NCBI GenBank assembly: GCA_934271735.1
Contig: CAKQSB010000004.1
Coordinates: forward strand, 101,410 to 165,409
Length of the DNA: 64,000 nt
Direction of reading: 5' to 3'
From: an uncultured Clostridia bacterium
GTDB taxonomy: Bacteria > Bacillota > Clostridia > Christensenellales > Borkfalkiaceae
This document shows, one piece after another, positions 33,763-41,132 of this stretch. The notes beneath the pieces were generated by a model. That model saw only the letters and a list, made by a program, of their open reading frames with translations, was not told where the DNA came from and did not search any database. A program made the position numbers and the translations under genes. The first letter of the stretch is position 1. Each line of letters begins with the position of its first letter.

Positions 33763-36288
33763 TCAGAAACTCCCTTGTTCCGTACGGTTGATAATGTCTT
33801 CCTGCAAGGAGCGGGAAAGAGTTGTGAAGAGAGCGGAGTACCCCGCAACCCTTACGACGAGTCCTGTGTAATTTTCGGGGTGTTTCTGCGCGTCGCGAAG
33901 GGTCTCGCGGCTTACGACGTTGAATTGCATATGGCTGCCCTTTCTGTCGAAATAGCCCTGAATGAGCGCGACGAAGTTCTCAAGCCCGTTTACGCCCGCA
34001 AGCGCGGTCGGGTGGAATTTCATATTGTAAAGCGTGCCGTTCGAAGCGATGAAATGATCGAGCGTGGAAACGGAGTTGCAAGCCGCGGTCGGTCCGTGGC
34101 TGTCTCTTCCCGCCGCAGGCGAAACGCCGTCCGCAACGGGGGTGTAGGCAAGTCTGCCGTCCGGGGTTGCGCCCGTCTGCGCGCCGAGCGGAACGTTCGC
34201 CGAAACGGGATAAAGCCCCGCCTGGAATTTTCCGCCGCGCGGATTAGAATATTTTTCAAGCTCTTTGGTGTAAATATAAGCTATTTTGCGGGCGAATTCG
34301 TCCACTTCCTTAACGTCGTTGCCGTATTTCGGAAGGGCTTCTATATCCTTTAAAAGCTTGTCGTATTCGGCTTTGTCTTCTTCGGAACAGGGATTTTTCT
34401 TTACGGCGTTGAACACCGAAGTTATATCCTCTTCCGAAAGTTTTTTGCCCTCGGCGGCAAGCTTTTGACAAACCGTAACGGTGAGTTTTTCGGCGGTTCT
34501 GTCGTCGAGATCTTTGCCGTAATTATGTTCGAGAGCTTCTTTTATGAACGCGAGCGAATATTTACCTTCTTCGAAAACAAGGGTTTTAACCGCCCATAAA
34601 GAGTCCGCCATATTGGCTATGCCGAAGCCTTGCGGACCTGTGAAGTTGTAAACCGCGCCGCCTTCCTGAACGCTCTTGCCTTTCTTCACACAATCGTCTA
34701 TCATACACGAAAGGAAAGGAAGAGGACATCTTTCGGCGTGCGCGACGTCGATGGCGTTATCCGCGTTTACAAGCAGCGATACCATATAATCGGACTGAGC
34801 CTTGTATGCGTCGTAAAATTCCTCGAAAGTCTCCATTTCGGAAACGTCGCCCGTTTCGACGCCTACTTTTTCGCCGTCCTCGACGCCGTTTTTGAACACC
34901 ATTTCGAGCGGGCGGCACATATTGAAGAACGCAGCGTCGTGCCAGCCGTCCGTTTTGCCGCTTTTCTGCGGTTCGACGCAGCCGATGATGTTGTAATCTC
35001 TCGCGTCCTCTAATGTAAGACCTCTCGACATAAGCGCGGGGATAATTACTTCGTCGTTATAGTAAGCGGGGAAACCTATTCCCGTGCGGGTAAGTTCCGC
35101 GGCTCTTATCAAAAAAGCGTGCGGCGAACCGTTCCATACTCTCACAGAGAATGAGGGTTGCGGCAAAAATACGTGTTCCGTCGCCGTAATCGTCATAAAC
35201 GAAAGGTCGTTGGTCACGTCCTCGCCGTAAGAATTCTGTCCGCCTGCGATAAGGTTCTGGAAAAGACTGTAACCCGCAAAGCCTTCGGCGGAAACCGCGT
35301 CTCTGCATTTGTTGAGGTCGTTGAGTTTGACCCAGATACAGTCGATATATTCCTGAGCCTGTTCTCTCGTCATCCCGCCGTCGAGCGATTTTTTGTAGAG
35401 GGGGTACATATACTGGTCGAATCTTCCCGGGGATATGGAGTGTCCGCTCGATTCGGTCTGCAAAAGCATCTGAACGAACCAGAAACTCTGGCACGCCTCG
35501 TAGAAGTTTCTTGCGCCGAACTCGGGAACTCTGTCGCAGTTCTCGGAAATTTTAAGGAGCTCTTCGCGCCTTTTCGCGTTTGTCTCCTTGCCCGCCATAT
35601 CTTTTGCCAGGCGGGAATATCTTTTCGCGTAACGGATAACGGCTCTTAAGGAAATGAGCATAGCCTCTAAAAGGGCGCGCTTTTTGCAGTAATTTCCGTC
35701 CGAAACTTTCATAGAAGAAAGTTCGTCTTCGATTTCCTTTATGTATTCGGTGTAACCGTAAGTTATTATTTTACCGTAGTTCACCGTAACGTGACCTATT
35801 CCGTTATAGAAATAGTTGCCCGGGGTGAACATATTATGCTTCATAGCAACGAGCGTTTCTTTCGACATATAGGATGTCGCGAGGTCGCTCGTGGTTTTGC
35901 CTTTCCAGTACTTATAAACCTCGTGAAGAGTTTTCTTTGTCTCTTCGGAAATATAGAACGGGTCGGCGGTACGGGTCGCAACCGTGTCGAACTCCGCCTC
36001 TAACCATTCGAACGAAAATTCGGGGAAAACCTGACAGCTTCTCGGGCGGAGCGTTGCCGAACCGACGATAAGTTCGTCTTCCCTGATGATTATCGGGATA
36101 TTGTCGAGAATATGCTCGAAGGCTTTGGCTCTTCTCGTTATGATAGGCTCGTTTTCCGTCGCTTTATACGATTCCGTCAAAAGCACGGCTCTGTCCGCTT
36201 CTATCTGCGGAGGGAGCAGGAAAAGATCCTTTTTGAGCTTGTCTATTCTCGGTGACTTTTCAATTTTTTTAACGTAAAAATCCGCCAT
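33763..36288 (-). CDS. Glycyl-radical glycerol/1,2-propanediol dehydratase
   Basis: The 841-residue protein has the thiyl-radical loop IIGCVEPQ (Cys437, Glu439) and the glycyl-radical motif RVAGYSALF (Gly816). Residues aligned with the substrate-binding set of Clostridium butyricum B12-independent glycerol dehydratase are kept: GIGH (His166), GHSISPGRFDQ (His283, Ser284) and GWHD (Asp451). This favours a diol dehydratase over pyruvate formate-lyase or choline lyase; glycerol and propane-1,2-diol cannot be separated here. The product would be 3-hydroxypropanal or propanal. No microcompartment shell genes are present. GGGAG precedes the ATG. Confidence 0.88.
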   Translation of the reverse strand: MADFYVKKIEKSPRIDKLKKDLFLLPPQIEADRAVLLTESYKATENEPIITRRAKAFEHILDNIPIIIREDELIVGSATLRPRSCQVFPEFSFEWLEAEFDTVATRTADPFYISEETKKTLHEVYKYWKGKTTSDLATSYMSKETLVAMKHNMFTPGNYFYNGIGHVTVNYGKIITYGYTEYIKEIEDELSSMKVSDGNYCKKRALLEAMLISLRAVIRYAKRYSRLAKDMAGKETNAKRREELLKISENCDRVPEFGARNFYEACQSFWFVQMLLQTESSGHSISPGRFDQYMYPLYKKSLDGGMTREQAQEYIDCIWVKLNDLNKCRDAVSAEGFAGYSLFQNLIAGGQNSYGEDVTNDLSFMTITATEHVFLPQPSFSVRVWNGSPHAFLIRAAELTRTGIGFPAYYNDEVIIPALMSRGLTLEDARDYNIIGCVEPQKSGKTDGWHDAAFFNMCRPLEMVFKNGVEDGEKVGVETGDVSEMETFEEFYDAYKAQSDYMVSLLVNADNAIDVAHAERCPLPFLSCMIDDCVKKGKSVQEGGAVYNFTGPQGFGIANMADSLWAVKTLVFEEGKYSLAFIKEALEHNYGKDLDDRTAEKLTVTVCQKLAAEGKKLSEEDITSVFNAVKKNPCSEEDKAEYDKLLKDIEALPKYGNDVKEVDEFARKIAYIYTKELEKYSNPRGGKFQAGLYPVSANVPLGAQTGATPDGRLAYTPVADGVSPAAGRDSHGPTAACNSVSTLDHFIASNGTLYNMKFHPTALAGVNGLENFVALIQGYFDRKGSHMQFNVVSRETLRDAQKHPENYTGLVVRVAGYSALFTTLSRSLQEDIINRTEQGSF

Positions 36289-36365
36289 AATTTTCTCCCG
36301 CGCGGACGATTTCCGTCCGCCTGATTTTTCGCGAAAACAAAAAAAGTCTCCGCTTTACCTTTTAC

Positions 36366-36395
36366 ATTATAATATAATACCCCCCGGCTTGTCAA
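36366..36395 (-). promoter_or_regulatory. Promoter of the dehydratase operon
   Basis: Minus strand TTGACA (36395-36390), 18-base spacer, TATAAT (36371-36366), about 78 bases before the dehydratase start. The rest of the 500-base gap to the next gene is AT-rich, with one small hairpin (CTCCG/CGGAG then TTTTTT, about 36597-36621). Confidence 0.75.
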
Positions 36396-36692
36396 TGGTT
36401 TTTTTGTTTTTTGTTGTTTTTTGTTTTTAATTTTTTCCCGTTTTCACACAAACAATAGAGTTAAATATGCCGATTTTATTAAAAAATGAATAAAAACTCC
36501 CGAAAATCACGTTTAAATGAAATTTTGGCGATTAAGCCGATTTGATAACAAAACCACACAATATCAAGAAAAACAACAGAGATTCTTTCCGTTCTCCGTT
36601 TCGGAGAGTGGCTTTTTTGAATATTCTGTGTACAAAAGAATACCGTCTCCGATAAATATACGCCGTCTGCCTCGGGAAGACAGGCGAAACGC

Positions 36693-36721
36693 TTGAAAAA
36701 TTTTCCGGGATTTATTATACT
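36693..36721 (+). promoter_or_regulatory. Promoter of the glycosyltransferase-acyltransferase pair
   Basis: TTGAAA (36693-36698), 17 bases, TATACT (36716-36721), about 68 bases before the start codon. Confidence 0.7.
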
Positions 36722-36789
36722 TTTAACATAGTTAAAGCAAGGCGCGTGCCGTTTGATGTTTCGGCTGGCGCGGACAACGGAGGACGGAA

Positions 36790-37956
36790 ATGGTAGCTTG
36801 CATAGTTTGCGACGTTTTAGGCGAAAAAAACAACGGAACTACCCTCGCCGCCAACAACCTTATCGATTATTTAAGGTCTCAGGGGCATGAAGTGAGGGTT
36901 GTTTGTTGCGACAAAGATAAGAGCAACAGAGAAAACTATTATGTCACACCTACGCTCAATTTAGGAAAATTATGCAATAAAATCGTCGAAATGAACGGCG
37001 TTACCCTCGCAAAAGCGGACGAAGACGTTATAAGACACGCTATAGAGGGTTCGGATGTGGTGCATCTTCTCATTCCGTTCGCCCTTTCGAGAATGGCGAT
37101 AAAAATCGCGAAAGAACTCAACAAGCCCATCACGGCGAGTTTTCATTGTCAGGCGGAAAACATTACGGCGCACGTCTTTTTGATGAACGTGGGGTTTGCG
37201 AATACTCTCGTTTACAAAAATTTCTATAAGCACGTCTATAAATATTGCGATATTATCCATTATCCGACGAGCTTTATCCGCGATACCTTCGAAAAAGAAA
37301 CGCATAAAACCAACTCCGTCGTTATTTCCAACGGCGTGAACGCGCAGTTTTTCAAGGACGTTCAGCCGAAGAAAACGAGCGATAAATACACGATTATCTG
37401 TACGGGCAGATACAGCAAGGAAAAGGCTCAGCATTTGCTTATAAGAGCCGTTGCGGGGAGCAAGTATAAAGATAATATCAAGCTTGTTTTCGCGGGCGCG
37501 GGTCCTTACGAAAACAAACTGAAAAAGCTTGCCGAAAAGCTCGGGGTGGATGCCGACTTCAAGTTTTTCTCGAGAGACGAACTTCTGCCCGTTCTTCACG
37601 GCGCGGATCTTTACGTTCACACCGCGACTATCGAAATCGAAGCCATCGCTTGCTTAGAGGCTATCGTCAGCGGACTTGTTCCCGTTATCAACGATTCGCC
37701 GCGAAGCGCGACCAAGGCTTTCGCCCTGGACGAAAATAATCTTTTCAAACTCAATTCTTCGGACAGTTTAAGGGAAAAAATCGAATTCTGGTACGAACAC
37801 CCCGAACTCATCGATGAGTATAAATCGCGCTATAAGTCGATTATCGGCAGTTTTGACCAGGCTGAATGTATGAGACGAATGGAACGGATGTTGCTTTCCG
37901 CAATCGAAAAAAAGAAGAATGAACAAAAAGGTGATTTATTACAAGGACGAAATTAA
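36790..37956 (+). CDS. GT4-family glycosyltransferase, probably lipid-acting
   Basis: The 388-residue protein has a GT-B layout: an N-terminal domain starting VACIVCDVLGEKNNGTTLAANN, a linker NGVNAQFF, and a C-terminal donor domain with TGRYSKEKAQHLLIRA, FAGAGPYENKL and the E-x7-E motif EIEAIACLE. Relatives include 1,2-diacylglycerol glucosyltransferases; coupling to an acyltransferase-like gene supports glycolipid synthesis at the membrane. Near its C-terminus the coding sequence contains an exact copy of the dispersed TATAAGTCGATTATCGG motif, read as YKSIIG. The 3' end overlaps the next gene by 38 bases. Confidence 0.82.
   Translation: MVACIVCDVLGEKNNGTTLAANNLIDYLRSQGHEVRVVCCDKDKSNRENYYVTPTLNLGKLCNKIVEMNGVTLAKADEDVIRHAIEGSDVVHLLIPFALSRMAIKIAKELNKPITASFHCQAENITAHVFLMNVGFANTLVYKNFYKHVYKYCDIIHYPTSFIRDTFEKETHKTNSVVISNGVNAQFFKDVQPKKTSDKYTIICTGRYSKEKAQHLLIRAVAGSKYKDNIKLVFAGAGPYENKLKKLAEKLGVDADFKFFSRDELLPVLHGADLYVHTATIEIEAIACLEAIVSGLVPVINDSPRSATKAFALDENNLFKLNSSDSLREKIEFWYEHPELIDEYKSRYKSIIGSFDQAECMRRMERMLLSAIEKKKNEQKGDLLQGRN
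37831..37847 (+). repeat. Dispersed motif copy 6, inside a coding sequence
   Basis: Exact 17-base copy, in frame with the glycosyltransferase gene (TAT AAG TCG ATT ATC GG). With copy 1 it shares six more bases upstream. Confidence 0.85.
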
Positions 37957-38689
37957 CGACGATTTCGCCGGGAATAACATAAAAACCAAAGACTTGCCCG
38001 AAAATTACGTGTATCTCAAGAAAAATCCGCTATGGCGTGCGGGCGCGTTCGTGTTGTATTACATAATCGCTTTTCCGATCGTCACGGTGTATAATAAATT
38101 TCTGCACGGCGAACGGATAAAAAACAGGCGGGTTTTAAGGGGGTTTAAGAAGAAAGGGTACTATCTTTACGGCAATCACACGATGATGGCGGCGGACGCT
38201 TTCACTCCCGCGCGCGTTACTTTTCCCAAAAAAGCGAATATAATCGTCAGTCCGGACGCGGTGTCTATCCCCGTCGTTTCCCTGCTTGTGGAAATGCTCG
38301 GCGGCGTTCCGATAGCTACGAATCTTCGGGGAATGAAGAAATTTACGACGGCTATGAACGAATATTCCGAGCGGCAAAAAGTCATAATGATTTATCCCGA
38401 AGCGCATATCTGGCCTTATTACACGGGTATCCGTCCGTTTAAAGACGTTTCTTTCAAATACCCCGCAAAGGACGGCAGACCCGTTTTTTGTTTCACGCGC
38501 GTTTTCAAAAAACGTAAATTATCACGCAAACCCAAAGTTACGGTGTACATCGACGGTCCGTTTTTTCCTAAAGAAGGCAATTCGGTTAAGGAAAATCAGA
38601 AGTATTTAAGAGACTGCGTTTATGACGCTATGCTCAATCGTTCGGCGCTCAACGAAACGGAATACGTTCGCTATGTCAGGCAAGATTAA
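37919..38689 (+). CDS. PlsC-like acyltransferase
   Basis: The 256-residue protein has a hydrophobic segment at about 40-60 (AGAFVLYYIIAFPIVTVY) and acyltransferase-type motifs: GNHTMMAADAF, where the His-Asp spacing is five residues instead of the usual four, and MIYPEAHIWPYY in place of FPEGTR. It probably transfers an acyl chain to a glycerol-phosphate or glycolipid acceptor at the membrane. It overlaps the glycosyltransferase gene by 38 bases, so the two are translated together. Substrate unknown. Confidence 0.78.
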   Translation: MNKKVIYYKDEINDDFAGNNIKTKDLPENYVYLKKNPLWRAGAFVLYYIIAFPIVTVYNKFLHGERIKNRRVLRGFKKKGYYLYGNHTMMAADAFTPARVTFPKKANIIVSPDAVSIPVVSLLVEMLGGVPIATNLRGMKKFTTAMNEYSERQKVIMIYPEAHIWPYYTGIRPFKDVSFKYPAKDGRPVFCFTRVFKKRKLSRKPKVTVYIDGPFFPKEGNSVKENQKYLRDCVYDAMLNRSALNETEYVRYVRQD

Positions 38690-38795
38690 GAGCGGCTTAA
38701 TAATATATCTAAACTTATAAAAATCCGAGAGGTAAAAAGCGAAAACGACAACTTCCCGGATTTTTGCTTTCGGAAGAAAAAACATTTTCAAAAAC

Positions 38796-38824
38796 TTGCG
38801 TTAATACGGAAAATGGTATATAAT
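38796..38824 (+). promoter_or_regulatory. Promoter of serS
   Basis: TTGCGT (38796-38801), 17 bases, TATAAT (38819-38824). The leader of about 50 bases is too short for a T-box. Confidence 0.7.
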
Positions 38825-38880
38825 AACTTTATAAAAAGGTTAAAGAACATAAAAAGGTTAAACTTAAAGAGGTAACAAAA

Positions 38881-40170
38881 ATGCTCGATATAAAACTTAT
38901 CACCGAAAACCCCGAACTCGTTAAGGAAAGACTTGCGAAAAAAGGTTGCATAGTCGATTTTGCCGAGATTTTAAAGCTCGACGCGGACAGAAAAAAGCTT
39001 ATGAGCGAAATCGAAGCTTTAAAAGCCGAGAGAAATAAAGTTTCGGCTGAAATTCCCAAGTATAAAAAAGAAGGCAAACCCGTTGAAGAGATTTTCGCCC
39101 GTATGAGAAAAATCGGCGACGAAATTTCCGAGGGCGACACTAAAATCAACGCTTACCAACAGGAAATTACGGACTTCATCGCGAAGCTCCCCAATATGCC
39201 GGACGACGACCTTCTCCCCGGCGAAAAAGAAAATAACAAGGTTCTGAAAGTTTTCGGCGAAAAGCCCGAATTCGATTTTAAACCAAAGAACCACGTCGAT
39301 CTTTGCACCAACCTCGGGATAATCGATTACGAAAGAGGAGTTAAGCTTTCCGGTAACGGTTACTGGATTTACAGAGGCGACGGCGCAAGGCTCGAATGGG
39401 CGCTTTTAAACTATTTCGTCGCAACGCACCTTAAAGACGGCTACGAAATGATTCTTCCCCCGCATATGCTCGGATATAACTGCGGTTACGGCGCGGGACA
39501 GTTCCCCAAGTTCACCGACGAGGTTTACTGGGTGGACAGCGAGGACGGCGAGAAGAAAAAGGCTAAATTTATGCTTCCCACCGCGGAAACCGCGCTCGTT
39601 AATATGTATTCGGGCGAAATTATCGACGAGGACAAGCTCCCGATGAAATTCTTCGCCTACACGCCCTGCTATCGTAAGGAAGCGGGTACTTACAGAGCCG
39701 AAGAACGCGGAATGATAAGAGGTCACCAGTTCAACAAGGTCGAAATGGTTCAGTACGCTCACCCCGATAAGTCCAAAGAAGCTTTCGAAGAACTCGTGAA
39801 CAAGGCGTGCGCGCTTATGGAAGGCTTAGGTCTTCATTTCAGACTTTCCAAGCTTGCCGCGGGCGACTGCTCGGCTTCTATGGCGAGAACTTACGATATC
39901 GAAGTGTGGATTCCGTCTATGGGAATTTACAAAGAGGTTTCATCCGTTTCCAACGCCAACGATTATCAGGCGAGAAGAAACAACACAAGATTCAGAGACA
40001 AGGAAACGGGCAAAACGAGATTTGTTCACACTCTCAACGGTTCGGGCTTGGCTACTTCCAGAGTTTTCCCCGCGCTTATCGAGCAGATGCAGCTTCCCGA
40101 CGGTTCTATCCGTATTCCCGACGTACTCGTTCCGTTTATGGGTGGGCAGACCAAGATCGAACGCCGTTAA
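38881..40170 (+). CDS. serS: Seryl-tRNA synthetase
   Basis: The 429-residue class II synthetase has the N-terminal coiled-coil arm (about 25-105) and class II motifs: FRKEAG-type motif 2 (CYRKEAGTYRAEERGMIRGHQF) and motif 3 (NGSGLATSR). It charges tRNA-Ser, and tRNA-Sec where present. Length is normal. AGAGGT precedes the ATG. A stable terminator follows. Confidence 0.96.
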   Translation: MLDIKLITENPELVKERLAKKGCIVDFAEILKLDADRKKLMSEIEALKAERNKVSAEIPKYKKEGKPVEEIFARMRKIGDEISEGDTKINAYQQEITDFIAKLPNMPDDDLLPGEKENNKVLKVFGEKPEFDFKPKNHVDLCTNLGIIDYERGVKLSGNGYWIYRGDGARLEWALLNYFVATHLKDGYEMILPPHMLGYNCGYGAGQFPKFTDEVYWVDSEDGEKKKAKFMLPTAETALVNMYSGEIIDEDKLPMKFFAYTPCYRKEAGTYRAEERGMIRGHQFNKVEMVQYAHPDKSKEAFEELVNKACALMEGLGLHFRLSKLAAGDCSASMARTYDIEVWIPSMGIYKEVSSVSNANDYQARRNNTRFRDKETGKTRFVHTLNGSGLATSRVFPALIEQMQLPDGSIRIPDVLVPFMGGQTKIERR

Positions 40171-40257
40171 TTGCGGGCGGATATCGGTTTGTTTTGTGAT
40201 TGCGGCTAACGCAACTGAAAAGCGACTGAAAAAGAAATTTTATCAATATATAATAAT

Positions 40258-40289
40258 ACGGCGGATTTCCGATTGCGGAAATCCGCCGT
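40258..40289 (+). terminator. Terminator after serS
   Basis: ACGGCGGATTTCCG and CGGAAATCCGCCGT form a perfect 14-base stem. The right arm overlaps the promoter region of the small peptide gene that follows. Confidence 0.75.
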
Positions 40290-40302
40290 TTATGTTATAC
40301 TA
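40274..40302 (+). promoter_or_regulatory. Promoter of the small hydrophobic peptide gene
   Basis: TTGCGG (40274-40279), 17 bases, TATACT (40297-40302). It gives a leader of about 75 bases to the 24-codon gene. Confidence 0.6.
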
Positions 40303-40383
40303 AAAAAGCAATAGAGGCGAAACTGTGCGGTCGAATACTTCCACCCGATTGTCAAAGGGCAAAACGGGAAAGGAGGTGGTCGT

Positions 40384-40458
40384 ATGGAATATGTTTTTTC
40401 TTTAATTTTTATGCTTTTATTCTATTACATAGTAAAAGAATTAAACAAAAAGAAATAA
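40384..40458 (+). CDS. 24-residue hydrophobic peptide, candidate type I toxin
   Basis: MEYVFSLIFMLLFYYIVKEL followed by NKKK is a single membrane-spanning helix with a Lys-rich end, the usual design of type I toxins such as TxpA or Fst-like peptides. AAAGGAGGTGG is an exceptionally strong ribosome binding site six bases before the ATG. The bases CCGCCTCC after the stop (40459-40466) are complementary to GGAGGTGG (40372-40379) with one wobble, so the mRNA 3' end could mask translation. An antisense promoter of perfect consensus faces it. No family match can be claimed from sequence alone; a harmless small membrane protein remains possible. Confidence 0.65.
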   Translation: MEYVFSLIFMLLFYYIVKELNKKK

Positions 40459-40529
40459 CCGCCTCCCTTCAACTGAGCGGTTATTTCTTAACACTCTAAA
40501 GGTTCGTCCGTAACGGAATCGCCTCTGTT
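40447..40529 (-). ncRNA. Candidate antisense RNA to the small peptide mRNA
   Basis: Predicted from the minus-strand promoter at 40564-40536. The RNA would start near 40529 and end at the AAATAACCGC/GCGGTTATTT hairpin, which on this strand is followed by CTTTTTG. At about 80 bases it would pair with the 3' end of the peptide mRNA, including the part complementary to the ribosome binding site. Confidence 0.55.
40453..40486. terminator. Shared terminator of the peptide gene and its antisense RNA
   Basis: AAATAACCGC (40453-40462) and GCGGTTATTT (40477-40486) form a 10-base stem with T-rich ends on both strands. Confidence 0.75.
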
Positions 40530-40535
40530 GTCTAT

Positions 40536-40564
40536 ATTATACTATGCAAAATTCGCTTTGTCAA
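40536..40564 (-). promoter_or_regulatory. Antisense promoter facing the small peptide gene
   Basis: Minus strand TTGACA (40564-40559), 17 bases, TATAAT (40541-40536): both boxes perfect. No protein gene lies downstream on this strand, so an RNA product is expected. Confidence 0.85.
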
Positions 40565-40594
40565 GGCGTTTCAAATAAAAAAGGAGTAAAAAAT

Positions 40595-40900
40595 ATGAAC
40601 GATAACGAAAAAGAAATCTTAAACGAAGAAGAAGAGGAAAACATCGTAACCCTTTCCACCCCCGACGGCGAAGAAGTCGATTTTACCGAAATCGCGGACG
40701 TGGAGTTCGAAGGCAATGTTTACGTTATTATGCAACCGGTGGAGCTTTTCGAGGGTATGGAAGAGGACGAAGCTCTCGTTTTCTCGGTTACGGACGTCGG
40801 CGAAGAGGATTCGAGACTGGACGTTGTTACCGACGAGCGCATTATCGAGGGCGTTTTTGCCGAATATAACAAGCTTTTCGAGGAGCAGGATAAAAACTGA
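40595..40900 (+). CDS. DUF1292 protein (YrzB-like)
   Basis: The protein of about 101 residues is very acidic and matches the DUF1292 pattern: IVTLSTPDGEEVDFTEIADV, EFEGNVYVIMQP, VFSVTD and ERIIEGVFAEYN. Function is unknown; the family is broadly conserved in Firmicutes and often lies near ruvX or alaS, which are not here. I start it at the ATG at 40595, preceded by AAGGAG, and not at the in-frame ATG at 40544, which lies within the antisense promoter. Confidence 0.85.
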   Translation: MNDNEKEILNEEEEENIVTLSTPDGEEVDFTEIADVEFEGNVYVIMQPVELFEGMEEDEALVFSVTDVGEEDSRLDVVTDERIIEGVFAEYNKLFEEQDKN

Positions 40901-40932
40901 AAAAATTTGTCTGAAATTTTTTTGAAAAACAG

Positions 40933-40961
40933 TTGACAAATATTTTCTGCAATGATAGAAT
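40933..40961 (+). promoter_or_regulatory. Promoter of the uracil permease gene
   Basis: TTGACA (40933-40938), 17 bases, TAGAAT (40956-40961). Transcription should start near 40968, directly before the PyrR-type hairpin. Confidence 0.8.
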
Positions 40962-40972
40962 GTTCACGATGA

Positions 40973-41064
40973 ATCTTTAAAGGCGATACAGAGATATCGG
41001 CAAGATCGGTGATTTTATTACTATGCGTTTATAACGCCTTGCCGTACGGGTAAGGCGTTTTTTT
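40973..41064 (+). promoter_or_regulatory. PyrR-type attenuator of the uracil permease gene
   Basis: The leader has a two-part hairpin: lower stem ATCTT (40973-40977) with AAGAT (41002-41006), upper stem CGATA with TATCG, and a hexaloop CAGAGA (40989-40994) that fits the PyrR loop consensus CNGNGA. It is followed by a terminator, AACGCCTT (41033-41040) with AAGGCGTT (41052-41059), then seven T. By analogy, PyrR with UMP stabilises the hairpin and allows termination when pyrimidines are plentiful. pyrR itself is not in the window. Confidence 0.8.
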
Positions 41065-41132
41065 AAGCCAAACGATAGTCTGAAATGCCCGAAAGATTTT
41101 TCAGAAAGGATTTTTTCAAAAGGAGAAATGTT

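Larger units (their letters stand above)
40313..40526. repeat. Inverted repeat flanking the small peptide locus
   Basis: AGAGGCGA...CGGTCGAA at 40313-40335 recurs inverted as TTCGTCCG...TCGCCTCT at 40503-40526. The arms lie just inside the two convergent promoters, so both predicted RNAs start with nearly the same sequence. Confidence 0.6.
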
